Shown here piece by piece: positions 45,857 to 58,136 of a DNA stretch of 64,000 nt. The position numbers and the translations under genes are program-made. A model generated the notes under the pieces. That model saw only the letters and a program-made list of their open reading frames with translations. It searched no databases and was not told the DNA's origin. The DNA comes from Crocodylus rhombifer (lineage: Eukaryota > Chordata > Crocodylia > Crocodylidae), in the NCBI GenBank assembly GCA_038503035.1, contig JAVSML010025170.1:24118-88117 (forward strand). Direction: 5' to 3'. Position 1 is the first letter of the stretch. Each line of letters begins with the position of its first letter.

Positions 45857-46229
45857 TGTTGCACAAGGGGCTGTTCGAACTCCTGGAGGCTAAGTTCCAA
45901 TTTGGTCCCCAGAAGTGAGTCACACCACAAGCCACAGAGATAAAGCCTGTATTGCTTGCAAGCAGGTCAGCCTGGAGTCATGAGACTCAGATCAAAGCCT
46001 GACCCCGAGTGCCTATTCTCCATTGCTTATATACTTGATTACAAGGTACTGGGAAAATTCCATTAGTGCAATCGCATTTCAAACTAGCATAGTTGCGAAG
46101 CTAAGGACTTTCCAACTGCAAGTCTGCGGTTTGCATGTTTGCACAACAGAGCGGGAAACAAGCTGCATATAGATGCTTCCTGAGTTCTCATAAAAGCAAA
46201 CGGTTTTCAGCCCCCGCACTTTTCCCACA
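45857..46229 (-). mobile_element. Second solo LTR (minus strand), 373 bp, 4-bp duplication
   Basis: On the minus strand it starts TGTGGGAAAAGTGC and ends GTGCAACA, with a TATATAAGC box (plus-strand GCTTATATA at about 46024-46032). An AATACA at about 45949 may be a decayed polyadenylation signal. It is flanked on both sides by CTGG (45853-45856 and 46230-46233), a 4-bp target duplication compatible with gammaretrovirus-like integration. There is no internal coding sequence. It lies 164 bp from the other LTR but is of an unrelated sequence family and the opposite orientation, so the two are not a pair from one provirus. Confidence 0.68.
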
Positions 46230-47059
46230 CTGGTGGCGATGTCATCCTTGGCTGGGGGGTGGGGCAGGGACATGTAGCTCAGGCACAGGTACCTTCCAGG
46301 TGGTGGCAGATGTTGCGGGGCAGAGCGGGCTTACCTGCCGTACTGCTGAAGTTCAGGGTCCCATGCCAGGTTCTCAGTTGCTTCTGGGGCACCATGGCAA
46401 GCAGCAGCAGCAGCAGTTTGTAGTGACTTGGGCACCCCTTGGTCATTGCAGTCCCTACCAGGGTCTGGGCAGCAGCACGGAGTCCAAGCAGCAGCAAAGT
46501 GGCTGGGGCCTAGAGACACTGTGGTGAGCCTGGCCACACAGCCACGCTGCGTGTGGGGCTGGCAGGACTGAGACTGGCCTAGGCCAGGTGGCAGTCACCA
46601 TGGTGGTACAGCAGGGCAATCAGGGTATATAGTAGGAGCCCAAGGCACTGGATGTTGCTCCCAGGGCCTTGGGGTGGAGCAGCTATTATGTGGTGGGCAC
46701 AGGCTCTTTCAGCAGAGTTGCAGAGTGCTGTGTCAGGACGCTGCAGGCTACTCTGGGCCAGGAATGCAGGTAGCCAGGGAGCAGCATGCCGGGCCAGCTT
46801 TTAAAAATGGCCCCCAGCTGCAAGCAGTTGTGGCCAGAGCCTCTAGCTCTCCCTGGCTGCTGCAGGGGGCTGGTGGAGGGCTGGAGGAGGTGGGAGCAGC
46901 AAATCTACTCCCAAATGCCCACATGTGCAGATGCCTACCCAGGGCGGGTTTACTCCCCAGTGAATTACTGCAGAGTAAATCCATCTAGCAGTATTTGCAC
47001 ATATAGACACATCCAATGGGTGGCACTTGGCTGGATGGCAGCACTACAGGGACAGTTCT

Positions 47060-48595
47060 GGGGGGTCTTGGTAGATCACAAACTCAGTCTGACTCTGCAG
47101 TGTGATGCAGCTGTATAAAAGGCAAATACAGTTTTGGGTTGCATCAACAGAAGCATTAAGTGCAAGACATGGGCAGTAATAGTTTCTCTTTAGATGAGGC
47201 CTAACCAGTACTGTGTGAAGTTTGGGGCTCCATATTTTAAAAAGGACATGGAGAAGTTAGAGAGGCTCCAGCAGTGGGAGACAAAAAATGAAACAAAGCC
47301 TTGGAAAGCAAGTCATATGAAGAGAAGCTAAAGGAAATGGGCATGCTCAGCTTGTGGAAAAGGTGCTTAACAGGGGATATGATAGAAAATATCTAAAGGG
47401 ATGCCCTAAAGGGGAGGTAAAACTCCTTTTCTCTTCCAGACAGCAAAATGTAGATCAATGGCTTGAAGTTACAGCAAAGGAGGTTTAGATTGGATATCAG
47501 GAAAACTGTTGGATGAGTAGAACACCTTCACTGTTAGAAGAGTGAGACAGTGGAGTAGACTGCCTAGGGAAGTTGTGAACTCTCCATCTTTGGAGGAGTT
47601 GAAGAAGAGGTGAATAAACATTGGATAGGAATGATCTAGGAGGCCTATGTGCCAGTATGAGTATGTGCCATGATTCTGGGCTTTTCTGATTGCTATATGA
47701 AGCCCAGAAAGAATTTTTTCTCCTTCTTTTGCTACACGCATTGCAAGGGGAAGGGAGTTCACCTTCTTTAGGCTGGGGATTTTGACTGGGGTATTCCAAT
47801 GCTTCTGCTGAGGCTTAAACCCAGAGGTTGCTGGCTAGAGGGTCTTGCCCCTCTACTCAGGGCCGGACCAATCACCATATCTAGGGGAAGGAAGGAATTT
47901 TACCTCACGGTTAAATTGTTACAGACTGTGGGATTTTTTTGCCTTCCTGTGCAGTAGAGTTGGGGATGGGGAAGGGATGGCATTGTGCTCGTCTTAGGAT
48001 TTCTCAACCAGTTTTTAACAACATTTGCAGCAGGAGAACATCAGCCACCATGGGCATCTTTACACTGCTGGGAAGCAGATGGTGGGGAGGTTGCTTTAAT
48101 TATAATGGCTCTTTGGAGCCACCCTAATTGAAGCACTCACAGCATCTCATGTATTCAGTGCCCTGCACTTCAAAATGGCAACAGGGAGACTTTAACTAAA
48201 GCTCATTCAATGAGCTTTATTTTAAGTGCTTCTGCCACCATTTTGAAGCATGGGGACACTGAATACATGTGATGCCAAGGGTGTTACAGCGTGCTAATTA
48301 ACACACTCCAGCAGAGTCTACTTCAACATGGTCTAATTAGAATGCTTCAGAGGAGTTGTCGGGCACGTGTATAGGTGCTTCATGGTTCCCTTGCTTTACC
48401 TGTGGCAGGTAAGGGTGTTAATGTCTCGCGACTGTCATAATTGACTGTAGTTTTGCTAATAAGTTAGACAATGAATTTATAGAGCATGTTTAGATAGGGG
48501 CGATCCTGCCGCATGCAGGGGGCTGGATTAGGTGACTTCTTGAGGTCCCATCAGCCCTACTTATATATGACTGTATGATTTTATAATGTAGTAAA
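47060..48595 (+). mobile_element. Old CR1-type LINE, C-terminus and long 3' UTR, hosting a MITE
   Basis: Starts at the ORF2 block GGGGGTCTTGGTAGATCACAA (the DLGV-type motif). It continues through GAGGCCTAACCAGTACTGTG (LVRPQLEYC-type block), AAAAAGGACATGGAGAAGTTAG, TTTAGATTGGATATCAGGAA and AACACCTTCACTGTTAGAAG, then a long 3' UTR (GGAAGGAAGGAATTTTACCT). The CR1 terminus (GCAGGGGGCTGGATTAGGTG, TTGAGGTCCC) appears at 48515-48565. The palindromic MITE at 48048-48385 lies inside the 3' UTR. It is a different, older subfamily from the other CR1s. Frames are lost. Confidence 0.72.
48048..48385. mobile_element. Palindromic MITE (about 340 bp foldback)
   Basis: The two halves are inverted repeats around a 21-bp near-perfect palindrome at 48198-48218 (AAAGCTCATT and AATGAGCTTT around one C). 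Outward, CATGTATTCAGTG and CTTCAAAATGG pair with their complements at 48238-48271. Further out, AATTA-containing blocks pair, and the ends GCATCTTTACAC and (complement) GCACCTATACAC match. The ends recall those of elements A and B (CATGTCTACACG), which suggests but does not prove that they are related. It has no coding capacity. Confidence 0.75.
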
Positions 48596-51500
48596 ACTTC
48601 TACAAGTATAGCTGGCTCTACCAGCCTGAGGCCAAAAGACACCAATGTGGATGCTCCTATCCCCAGACTCCAGTGTAGGAGTTGTGAATACTGGAAAGGA
48701 TGTAGCAGAGCTTTGCTGCACTCTAACTACTTTCAGCCTCTAACTGAGGGGTTACTATAGCCAGGTGTAATTTGAATGCCTGACACTTTTCTCTTTCTCA
48801 TTCCCTCCTCCTCCCTTCCCCCTGCCCCTTCTCGCATCCAGGGCCAAGCCAACTCACATTCACACCCTTCCAGAGTTAAGTTGCATCTTAGAATTTATCC
48901 CTCTATATCTTACATTTTTCCTGGACATACTCTGGATCTTCAATGAGTTTTAAATGGCTCTTGGAGCCACAAATTAAAGCAAGGAGTGTTATGGCAGAGT
49001 GCCTAGGTATTTTAGCCAGACGCATAAGTTTGAAATTCACCTTATACTTGGCCAGTCCTCACTGTCTTGAGCACAGGTGGCAATATAGTCAGTGGTTTGA
49101 GCTAGTTATCACTCAAGGCCTTATAGCATCAAGCTGGGTGAAAATTGATATATGTCCCTTGAAAAGGACTTGGCTAAGAAAAGTCAGATCTGTGCCATCC
49201 CCTTTCCTCCACCCTCAGAAGACAGCAAAGGCAAAGATTTCCTTTTACAAATAACTCCTTGATAGTTATATCATAGCTATCAAGAAACATCTGTATGCCT
49301 AGCTCCGTATTGGAAACATGTCTCCTAATCTTTGTAGGGGTACAAATGCATGGATGTGATGTTCATAGAGTGTCTGTGAAAGCACCCCTACACGTACACA
49401 AATACTGAAAATAGTTGTTTAAATTCCCATCCATATGCCCAACATTGTTTTGACTTTTTCTTTTCACCCCCACAATGTCCTAAGAGTCAGGAGAGGCAAT
49501 AAGGAAAATGAGTGCCTGTTGGTCTGACCCTTTAATTATCACATAATCTCCAGAATGTCAAAAGGAAAAACAAAAATGTCATGCCATTTCATCAGCCCCA
49601 TGCTGGGTTGCTTAGCAGAAGTAGTAACAGCATTTTAAGGTTCTAAATTGGAAAGTCAGTGATCCAAAAAAAGAGAATTCTCTTTATTTCCATCCTACAC
49701 ATACAAGAACCTGCTTTCTGATCCTGTGGAACACCATGGACAAGGTCAAGCAGTTCCAACAAGTTCCCACTGCCCGTTTAAAAATTGACTGGCTGAAGGG
49801 AGAACTCTGGGTATAGACAAATGTACACTTACACCAGCTTCAGAAAGGGAGGGGAGCTGCTGCTCAGGAGTGCTTTGAAACTGATGCATTTGCATGATCC
49901 TGTAGCTAGGCGGAAGGAGCTTAAATCATTGCGGCTTTGACCCTGAATGATGCAGCAACAGTTATAGTGTAACAGCTTGTATCAGTACCTTTTGATAGCA
50001 ATACGGTGGTTACATTTGTCTGTATCCTCTGACAGCTGAGGCTATTTACTACCAAAATCAGAATATATATGTGCTCTCTCACTCTCCCGCTTTCTCTCTC
50101 TCTCTTGCTTGAATTGGATGTCGAGAGAAAGAAAGAGGGAGAATTGGATTTGATTTATTTAAATTATAAAAAGTCATTAAAATAAAAGATACTTTGAAAT
50201 ATCTTGGTCGTTAGTGATATTTCTTCATGTGCACAAATCAGTCCCCTATGCCAAAGAAAATCTCCCCGTAATGAACCTGGAACCAGAAATATTAATAGAT
50301 TAGTTGGGTTTCCAAGCAGAAAGAGACAGAAAGAAATCTGTCTGCTGGGAAAACACAAAATATGACTGCTTTGTGTTAGATGCTATAACCACCATAAATT
50401 ACTGTATGTACTGAAATCACTCTGATTTACATTGCAGGCACAATTTATAAAAAAAAAGAGCTAAATATTATCTAGCATGACTGTTATCCAGGTCCAGAGG
50501 TGTAACAACTAGGGTCTGTTACTGAACTGGCTGCCCTTCTTCATCCCTTCTAAGCAGGCACCCTAGGGCTGGGCATCCACACCTTGTTATACTGTTGGGT
50601 AGTTCCTCACCTGACTAACCTCGGTTCTTAACAAAAAGCAAACAATAAAGATCAAAATGGGAGGTGGGGGAGAGTTCTGACAAGAAAAGTATTCTCATCA
50701 ACACAGGGCCAAATTCTGCGCCCCTTATGCTAAATACAATCAATGGGATTTCACTGAACCGAATACAATCAATGGAATTTCCACAGAGCAATGCAGGACA
50801 TCAATCTCCGCAATCAATATATGGCTACAAACATTCATAACTCATACTGAATAGTAGTAGTGAGAGGCCCTACTGAAGTTAAGGAACAGAAATGGGCTCA
50901 GTCTAACCCATGAGGATCCTGTTAAAATCATCCTTCCTCTCTTCTCCCATCACATCATGTTCACTTCCATTTTCAGCTTTCAACTGTTTTCAGCATTTTT
51001 ATTGAGATGTTACGTTCAATTTGAGATTGTATGATATATGTACACATGCAGAGAGAGACATGGCTTAAAATATAAACCACCCAATAATACACTTTCAATT
51101 CATATCGGAGAATGACACTGCCATCTAGCACAATACTGCTCTATGGTACCTGTTATACTGGTACACTGGATTCATATTTATTTTTTCCATGAACTTTAAT
51201 TTTCTGGACTGTATTCAGTCAGGAAGCAAGAGGAACCCCCTAGAGTAAAGGGCTTACTTGTGCACTGGCAGAAAGTCTCCAAAGAAGCTATGTGCTCAGA
51301 CTCACAAAGCTAGGGGTAGAAACTCTTTGAAAGGTTCTTTGATTCATACCCTGGATGATTTCAAAGACTTCTTTGGAATGGGGTAAAATCTTTGAGAAAC
51401 ATACATGCACAGCCTTGTAAGTGACAAGAAATATAAAAACTGTGCGCTTGTAAAAATTCATACAGGACCTAGTTATCTAGATTGTTACTTCAAAATGCAG

Positions 51501-52944
51501 CTATATTTTTGTATTATTTGCTGGATTAACAAATAACGCAGAACACATCAATTGTCCTTTCTCATGTTCCTTTTGGTAGCTAGGTAAGGCAATTTCTGAG
51601 ATTTCTAATATTCCTATGTGCCCTTGAGATTGTTTTGGGGAATACTTAAGAACACAGATAACCTTCTCTAAGGTAATCAAAACTTGGGAAAAGTGAGCAG
51701 TGTACTGCATGAGAACAGTTGCAACATGTAGACTCCAAGTTATCTAGGTCTCCAAGGAAAGCTATAGGGAAAAGGAACTAGACACACAATATTATTATGT
51801 TCCCTTTGAAGACAAAACTAACTTTTATATAAGCAGTAAAGAAGATTCTTGAAAATAATAGAAAGCTTCCATAGAACCACTCTTTTGTTACTCCTACTGA
51901 TGTAAATGTTATGTGAACACTTGTAAACAACTTGTTTGAATCTGATTAATTGCCAAGCAAAAGAGAGATATAAAATGCTCATGGAAAAAAAACAAAAAAA
52001 CCCTCTCACCTGCTGATTCGTGAGCAGAAAGTAAAGGATGCTAAGGGTTTGTTTTGGTTTTCTGCCCAATACTAATAAGGAGTTTCTGATGATAACAAGA
52101 CATGTGCTAACTACATGTTTGAAAAAATGATAATACAATTTGTACGCTTTCAAATATTGATTTACCTCACTAAAGCTCATTTCCTTTGCTGACTCATAAC
52201 ACAGCACAGTCCTCTAGAGCTGAACTCCCACAGCATTAATAAAGGCAAAACACCTTCTTTGCTCAGAGCTTTTTAATGAAACCCGGCTCCAAGACACATT
52301 GAGTACAACATTTTTCTTCCTGGTTCAGCACTCCTGCCCCGCTTTCAAATGGGCATTAGGTCACATAGATAAGCTCATGCCAAATTAAATCAATTGTCCC
52401 CAACTACATCCCACTTCTCCACACAATTTTCCTCACAGTGGGAAGGTAAAAGGTCCATAATAAGCCCTTACAACTCATCCTGTTGGTAGGTAAGATAACA
52501 AGGAAAGTCACATCAACTATGAGTAAGTTAAAAAAACAACAACAGTAAAGCTAGTAACATGACGAGATATAAATGGAAGTTCTGACTGAAGTTAAAGTCT
52601 TCACAGCCAGCTTAAGACTATTAAAACACGAGACATTCTCAGCTGTTCTACACCAGCTCACCTGAAGTCAGTGGAACCATCGAATCTGAACCAGAAAATC
52701 AGATCAAATTGTATTATTGCTCAACATGTTAAGACGTTCACCAATCTGTTAAAAACACCTTCTTAATTCTTATTGTCCCCATACAAAGGAATAGGAAAAT
52801 TATAAAGAGGAAGAGTATTTCTGTCACTGATAGCCAGAATATTTAACACTTACAGTACTTCCAACCAGTTCCCACCATCATCTTCCCCCCAAAATTGTGC
52901 TTAGTGCTTCTTAGGCATTTTCAGTACTACCATCTGACTAAGTA
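48596..52944. other. 4.3 kb without recognised genes; one shared repeat module
   Basis: The part at 48755-48870 matches 36898-36970. A CT-rich tract and its GA-rich near-complement lie at 50085-50140 (CTCTCTCTC.. then GAGAGAAAGAAAG), which could fold back. Otherwise the sequence is AT-rich with no coding motifs, tails or termini, and could be unique host DNA. Confidence 0.4.
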
Positions 52945-54007
52945 TTAGAATCATACAAAATTAGGTCTGGAAGGAACTTCAGGAGGTCATCTAGTCCAAC
53001 CCCTTGCTCAAAGGAGGACCATCCCCAACCACATCATCCCAGCCAAGGCTTTGTCTACCTGGGTCTTAAAAACCTCCAATGATGGAGATTCCACTACCTC
53101 TCTGGATAACTTGTTCCAGTGTTTTGCTACCCTTCTAATGAATAAGTTTTTCCTAATATCTAATCTAAACTTCCCTTGTTGCAACTTGAGAGCATTGCTC
53201 CTTTTTTTATCTGTCATCACTGAGAACACTTTAGCTCCATCCACTTTGGAACTATCCTTTAGGTAGCTGATGACTGCTGCTCTTAAATCCCACTTCAGTC
53301 TTCTCTTCTCCAGACTAAATAAATACAATTCCCTCAGTCTCTCCTAATAAGTCATATGTCCCAGCCCCCTCATCATTTTTGCTGCCGTCCCCAGGACTCT
53401 CACTTTGTCCACAATCCTTTCTGTAGTGTGGCCCAAAACTGAACACAGTACTCCAGATGTGGCTTCACCAGTGCTGAATTGAAGGGAATCACTTCCTTTG
53501 ATCTGCTGGCAATGCTTTTACTAACACAGCCCAGTATGCTATTAACCTTCTTTGCAACAAGGGCACACTTATATTCATCTTACTGTCCACTGTAACCCCC
53601 AAGTGCTTTTCTGCAGAGCTGCTGCTTAGCCAGTTGGCCCCCAGCCTGTACCGGTGCACAGGATTGTTCTATACTAAGTGCAGGACTTTGCACTTCTCCT
53701 TATTGAAATTCATGAGATTTATTTTGATCCAATCCTCCAATTTTCCTAGGTGTCTCTGAATCCTAGCCCTACCCTCCAGCATATCTACTACTCCCCGCAG
53801 GTTGGTGTCATATACATACTTGCCAAGGGTTCACTCTATCCCATCTTCCAAGTCATTGATGCAGATACTGAACAAAACTGGCCCCGGAATTGACCTCTGG
53901 GGCACTCTACTTGATACCGACTGCCAACTATACATCAAGGAATTGATTACTTTTAGGCCAAAAGACCCAGTCAGTTTTCTATCTGTCTTATAGTCCATTC
54001 ATCCAAC

Positions 54008-54012
54008 CTGTA
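54008..54012. repeat. Left 5-bp target duplication of the solo LTR
   Basis: CTGTA directly precedes the LTR terminus TGTGAGGGGG and is repeated at 54989-54993 after the other terminus. Confidence 0.85.
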
Positions 54013-54988
54013 TGTGAGGGGGCCAGGACCCCAGGGGACCCGGCCCGAGCGAGAAAGCCCGGGGGGCCGTCCAACTTCCAGGATCAGACCCGGAAGTCTG
54101 GCCGGGGAGTTAAAGTTTCCCGGAACATAAACCGGGCCGGGGTGAGACCGGCCCGGGGTGATAAAAGCAGCACCCCTACCCTGGCTAGAGAGGGAGGGAA
54201 GCTCCGGCAGAAGGCGGACCAGGGACGAGCGGAGCCGGACGCGACGCGACGAAGGCCAGCAGCAGCGGAACCAGCAGCGGCCGAACCGGAAGCAGCAGAG
54301 CCAGGAGCGGCGCGTGGGAAGCCGGCGGCAGAATCTCCGGCAGTGACGGTACCGGTAACGGCGGTACCGGGATCGGGGCCACAGACGCCGGCTGCAGCCC
54401 AGCCGGGAGGCGCAGAGCCGGTAAGCGCTGAGCCGGGAGCAACAGGGCCAGTGATAGCAGGGCCGACCACGTCGGAGCTGGGAGCCCCGCGGTGGAAGCC
54501 GGCGAGAGCTGAGTTGACTGCGACAGAACCAGGAGCAGCGCGGCCTCCCGAGGAGACACAGGTACCGAAGGGATCGGAGGCGGTCCCACCAGGAGAACCC
54601 GGGAAGGGAGCCTCAACCGGAGGGGACTTTCTCCGAAGACTGGTGGCCAGCTGGCCACGGAAGAAGACCCGTGGGCAGGGAGGCGGACTTGGTAGCCCCC
54701 CCCGGGTCTAGAGACTCCGGCCTTTGAGGGCTGGACAAATCCTTATTGGAGGCTCGGGCGAGGGTGTAGGGGAGCGAGGAGCCCTCAGGACCCCCGGACT
54801 TTGGAGCCGGGGTACCCCCTTGCGTTGGACCGTCAGCGCCCCACTTTGGGTGAACCCCTTTTTCCATCAAGACGTGGCAGGCGAGATTGACGGGGCACAA
54901 GTGGTCCGGCGCGTACCCCCTCCTCTCCAGGGGCCATTCGGGGATTTTGGGTGACTCACAACCGGGTGACCTACCCCATTTCCCCACA
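54013..54988. mobile_element. CpG-rich solo LTR, 976 bp, nested in a CR1
   Basis: The ends are TGTGAGGGGG and TTTCCCCACA, forming a short TG...CA inverted repeat flanked by a perfect 5-bp duplication CTGTA. This is the signature of LTR retrotransposon integration. The sequence is very GC- and CpG-rich and unlike anything else here. A TATA-like GATAAAAGC is at 54160-54168; no clear AATAAA was found. A long open plus-strand frame (54142-54711) is Ala/Glu/Pro-rich low-complexity translation without a domain and is not called a gene. Gypsy or ERV origin cannot be decided without internal sequence. The wealth of CpG suggests a recent insertion or protection from methylation decay. Confidence 0.82.
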
Positions 54989-54993
54989 CTGTA
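54989..54993. repeat. Right 5-bp target duplication of the solo LTR
   Basis: The second exact copy of CTGTA, after which the interrupted CR1 sequence resumes. Confidence 0.85.
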
Positions 54994-55036
54994 ATTCCTT
55001 AGCTTGCTTGCCGGAATGTTGTGTGAGACCATATGT

Positions 55037-57399
55037 TGATATCAAGTGTGGCAGCTTGCCGTACAGGACCGTTTTGGTGTGTCCATCCGGCATTGGTTTT
55101 GCCTGCCCTGGTACCTATTTTCTAAAGGAAGAAGTCCAAAAGAAGTGTCCAAGTTATTTCTGAAAGATTTTACTTTTGGAGTGAAGTAAGATAGATGAAG
55201 AAGAAAATACATGATTAAAAATTAACTTTTTTTTGTAAAATCAGATCAGAGCCCTTGTTTGCATGTTGTTAATTTACTTTCTTCTCTTTTATTGTTTTAA
55301 ATTACTAACTGATACTTTATTTTGGTTTTGTTTCCTCATGTAGCTTCCTAATTGTTAGTAAAATCACAGGGGTTTCTTTTTCTAAATCAAAGCATTGTTA
55401 TGCTTCAGTTACTCTTTTATGCTGGAAAAAAGACAAGCCTAGGCCTAATTAATATCCTGCCTGAATGATCACAAGTTCAGGTACAAAGTTGATAAGCAAA
55501 TAGCTCATGGCATATTTATAATCAATGTTTCCTTCCAATGTATTAAGCTTCTACAAGTCAAAAAAGTGGCACTGCTTCAAGTAGGTTATGCCCCTCTATC
55601 TTTGAAGGTGTTCACAGGTGACTTATAAAAATGACTGTTGACAAAATGTGAACATGGCAAAGATTTTATGAATGGTAGATATCAAGGAGAGAATGGCTAC
55701 CACACAGAGGCATCTGAATTGCTTGGTGAGTGGGACCGTTTAAAAAAAAAAAATCAGAGCTTGATAAAAGATAGATAAAGTAAAAGCATTTAACTAACTG
55801 GGATACTCTATTAACTGGAATTCCAGCTGGCTGTACACAGGTAGTGGGGGAAAGGGGAAGCTCGCACATGGTGACCCACCACCACTACCCACCACTGCGC
55901 TGCTGCCGCTTTGCATGCAGCTCGTGTATGGCGATATGTATGGTGTATGTTTATACACCATACACCAGTTTGTGTGTTATTTCTGTCCCTAGCCAGAAAG
56001 TCCAATGCAAGTTTGAACATTTTATAAATAAAATTCTAGTTGTAGCCCTGCATGCTGCAAACACTATAATGCACATGTTAACTTTGTTGTGTATGGCAAA
56101 TGATGCATCTGCTTGAGCTTTTGCAAGATTAGCAACTTAGCTTTCCATTTGCTGAGTTTCAATTGTAACTTCAAAAAAGATAACTTACAAGTAGTGATAT
56201 TGAAACACCAAAAAAATACAAATGTATAAAAAAGGGCATATATTATTGAATCTATTAGAATTTAACTAAACAGTTTAGAGCACAAAACTCCTCTTTAAAT
56301 TTTACCAAGTGTAAAAATTGTCAAGTCTTCAATGCCACATAAAGATCTCAATACTGCAAAGCCAGTTTCTTCCTCCAGGTCTTTGATAAATCAGGTATAT
56401 AAAGAAGGAAAATGTCTACTAGCTTTCTAGAACTTTAAAAACTTCATAAATTTATCATTTATTGGCCAGTGATATTTGTGGGGGAAAGAAACACTTACTA
56501 ATGAGATGCCCTGATCTCTCACAGAGCCTCAACCAAAGACTAGGGCAGAATCTTAGGCCTGCTAAATCTCACTCATTCTCTGACATTAATGAAGTCATAA
56601 GGCTTCACACACACATAGCACTGGAAAGGTCACAAAAAATTACATTTTCGCATGCTGATCTCCAAATCTGCTCTGTTGTGTATCTCTAGCCCATAGTGCC
56701 TGCCATTCACTCTACTGAACTTTACTTAACCTTAACACCTGCTGAACATTACAATATTTTTGACAGAGGTATATATAGCACTCTTGACCTTCAGAACTAG
56801 GTATTATAAGGACAATGAAATGTGGTGCAGTTCAAGGGAGAGGCACTAGAGTCCCCATATTTATCGGGAAAGCTAAAATGATGCGTTTCCCCATACATAC
56901 AAAGTAAGCATATGTTCATGATAAAATACTAAAAAAATTGTATTTTGGAGAGGCAGGAAAAAAAGATTTCAGAAATCTGATTTAAAGCCCAGTGCTGTCA
57001 ATGGGAGGATGGAAGACTGTTCCTTTTCTGTATCAACACTACCACAAAATGACTGCTTGTGACAGGTTGACTCCACGTGCAGGTGTCCTCCCTCCAATAA
57101 CAAGTCCTACAGTGATGCATGACTTGCAACGGGGGCTGGTGCTAGTGACTACCAGAAGCTCTTAGTAGTGGGCCTACATGGAGGTGATGACTGTATGATG
57201 GTCATTTTGTATTTGGAACTGAGAAAGTTGTGCGATTTGGCAGCCATAATCATGATTGAACAAGCCTATTTAGGATTCACTTTGCTCACCCTATATGGGG
57301 AGGGGTCTAGAAAAGATACCCCAAATATAATCTCTCTCATTTCACCTGACTGGAAAACTGCATCTAATAGGATCACTTTATCTATGGTCCAATTCAAAT
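55037..57399. other. 2.4 kb of AT-rich sequence; one hairpin
   Basis: No coding motif recognised. A perfect 12-bp stem with a 4-base loop lies at 55937-55964 (TGTATGGTGTAT, loop GTTT, ATACACCATACA). A poly-A run lies at 55742-55753. The last part (57060-57399) may be the 5' region of the LINE that begins at about 57400, but no motif shows it. Confidence 0.4.
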
Positions 57400-58136
57400 A
57401 ACTAAGTTTGTAACCTGGAAGGTCTGCACCATGATGGACAACACTAAGAGTGACAGACCTTATTGAAGAACAGCACTTGTGGGCAGAAACCTAGCACAAT
57501 ATAATACTGGCACTGCTGCACTTAGAGCAGATGAACAGCAGAGGGGCAGCTCACAGAGCATGGTGGTGCCTATACTTCTTTTTGGAAAGGAAAAGTCAAA
57601 AAAGCCAGACCCATCCATGATATTGGTTTTCCTATCAAAACCAAGATTGTTGCTCAGATGCCAGAATAACCAGTTGGTATCAACAAATGACTCAGGACTC
57701 TTTGCCTTCAACTGACTAATAGACAATATGTGAAATTAATCACTGTATATTCTATAACCTGTGATGCAAATGAAAAAACTAAAGAAAAAAAATCTACTCT
57801 TAAGTCAACCAAACCTGGCCATCTGTCCCCAATGAAATCAAGATAATTCTTCTTGGTGATTTTAGTGTTAGAGTGTTCAGGGACTCTGAGGTATGGAAAT
57901 TAACACTCAGAAAGGAAGGGATGGAGACAGTCAATTCAAATGGAATTCTTCTGGTCAAGTGTTTGGAACGTGATCTCATCACAAACTCTGTATTCTGGCA
58001 AATCAACAAATGGAAGACATTGTGGGTGAACCCCTGCTCAAAATAGTAACTACTCAATTAACTGATTGTGTCATACTGCATGTCTAGGACCATTACAACA
58101 TCTGTATCACCAGAGCTATGGCCAGTGCAGACAATT

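Larger units (their letters stand above)
44470..47015. mobile_element. DNA-transposon-like element B, relative of element A, carrying two LTR insertions
   Basis: Blocks homologous to element A lie at 44635-44705, 46340-46445 and 46830-47010. The last contains the subterminal TTACTGCAGAGTAAA and the terminus-like CACATATAGACACATCC (A has TTACTGCACAGTAAG and CACGTGTAGACATGCCC). The left end is not resolved. The element is split by LTR-type sequences at 44912-45692 and 45857-46229, which explains its greater length. No transposase is recognised. Confidence 0.48.
52945..55036 (-). mobile_element. CR1 LINE (antisense), RT and C-terminal part, split by a solo LTR
   Basis: The minus-strand 3' end starts at 52945 with AGAATCATACAAAATTAGGT, AAGGAACTTCAGGAGGTCAT and CTAGTCCAACCCC. 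The C-terminal ORF2 frame (53008-53328) reads LFSLEKRRLKWDL, RKNLFIRRVAKHWNKL, then LDKALAGM-like residues. Toward the left edge of the protein it reads back through a PGxxPQRSNSGP-type block complement near 53875-53910 to a WSINSLMY-like segment near 53940. Homology stops at 54012 and resumes at 54994 with TTAGCTTGCTTGCCGGAATG, then GAGACCATAT, fading near 55036. This is an old, decayed subfamily. Confidence 0.82.

Noticed and set aside
44912..46229. A provirus with two LTRs flanking a deleted interior
   Set aside because: The two LTR-like units differ in sequence, length and orientation, so they cannot be the two ends of one provirus.
50085..50140. CT-rich/GA-rich inverted tract as a structured RNA
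   Set aside because: Low-complexity sequence with imperfect pairing; no supporting flanks.
54142..54711. Long Ala/Glu/Pro-rich open frame of 189 codons in the CpG-rich LTR
   Set aside because: GC-rich sequence lacks stop codons by composition. There is no domain, and the opposite strand is open too (54084-54470 and 54185-54658).
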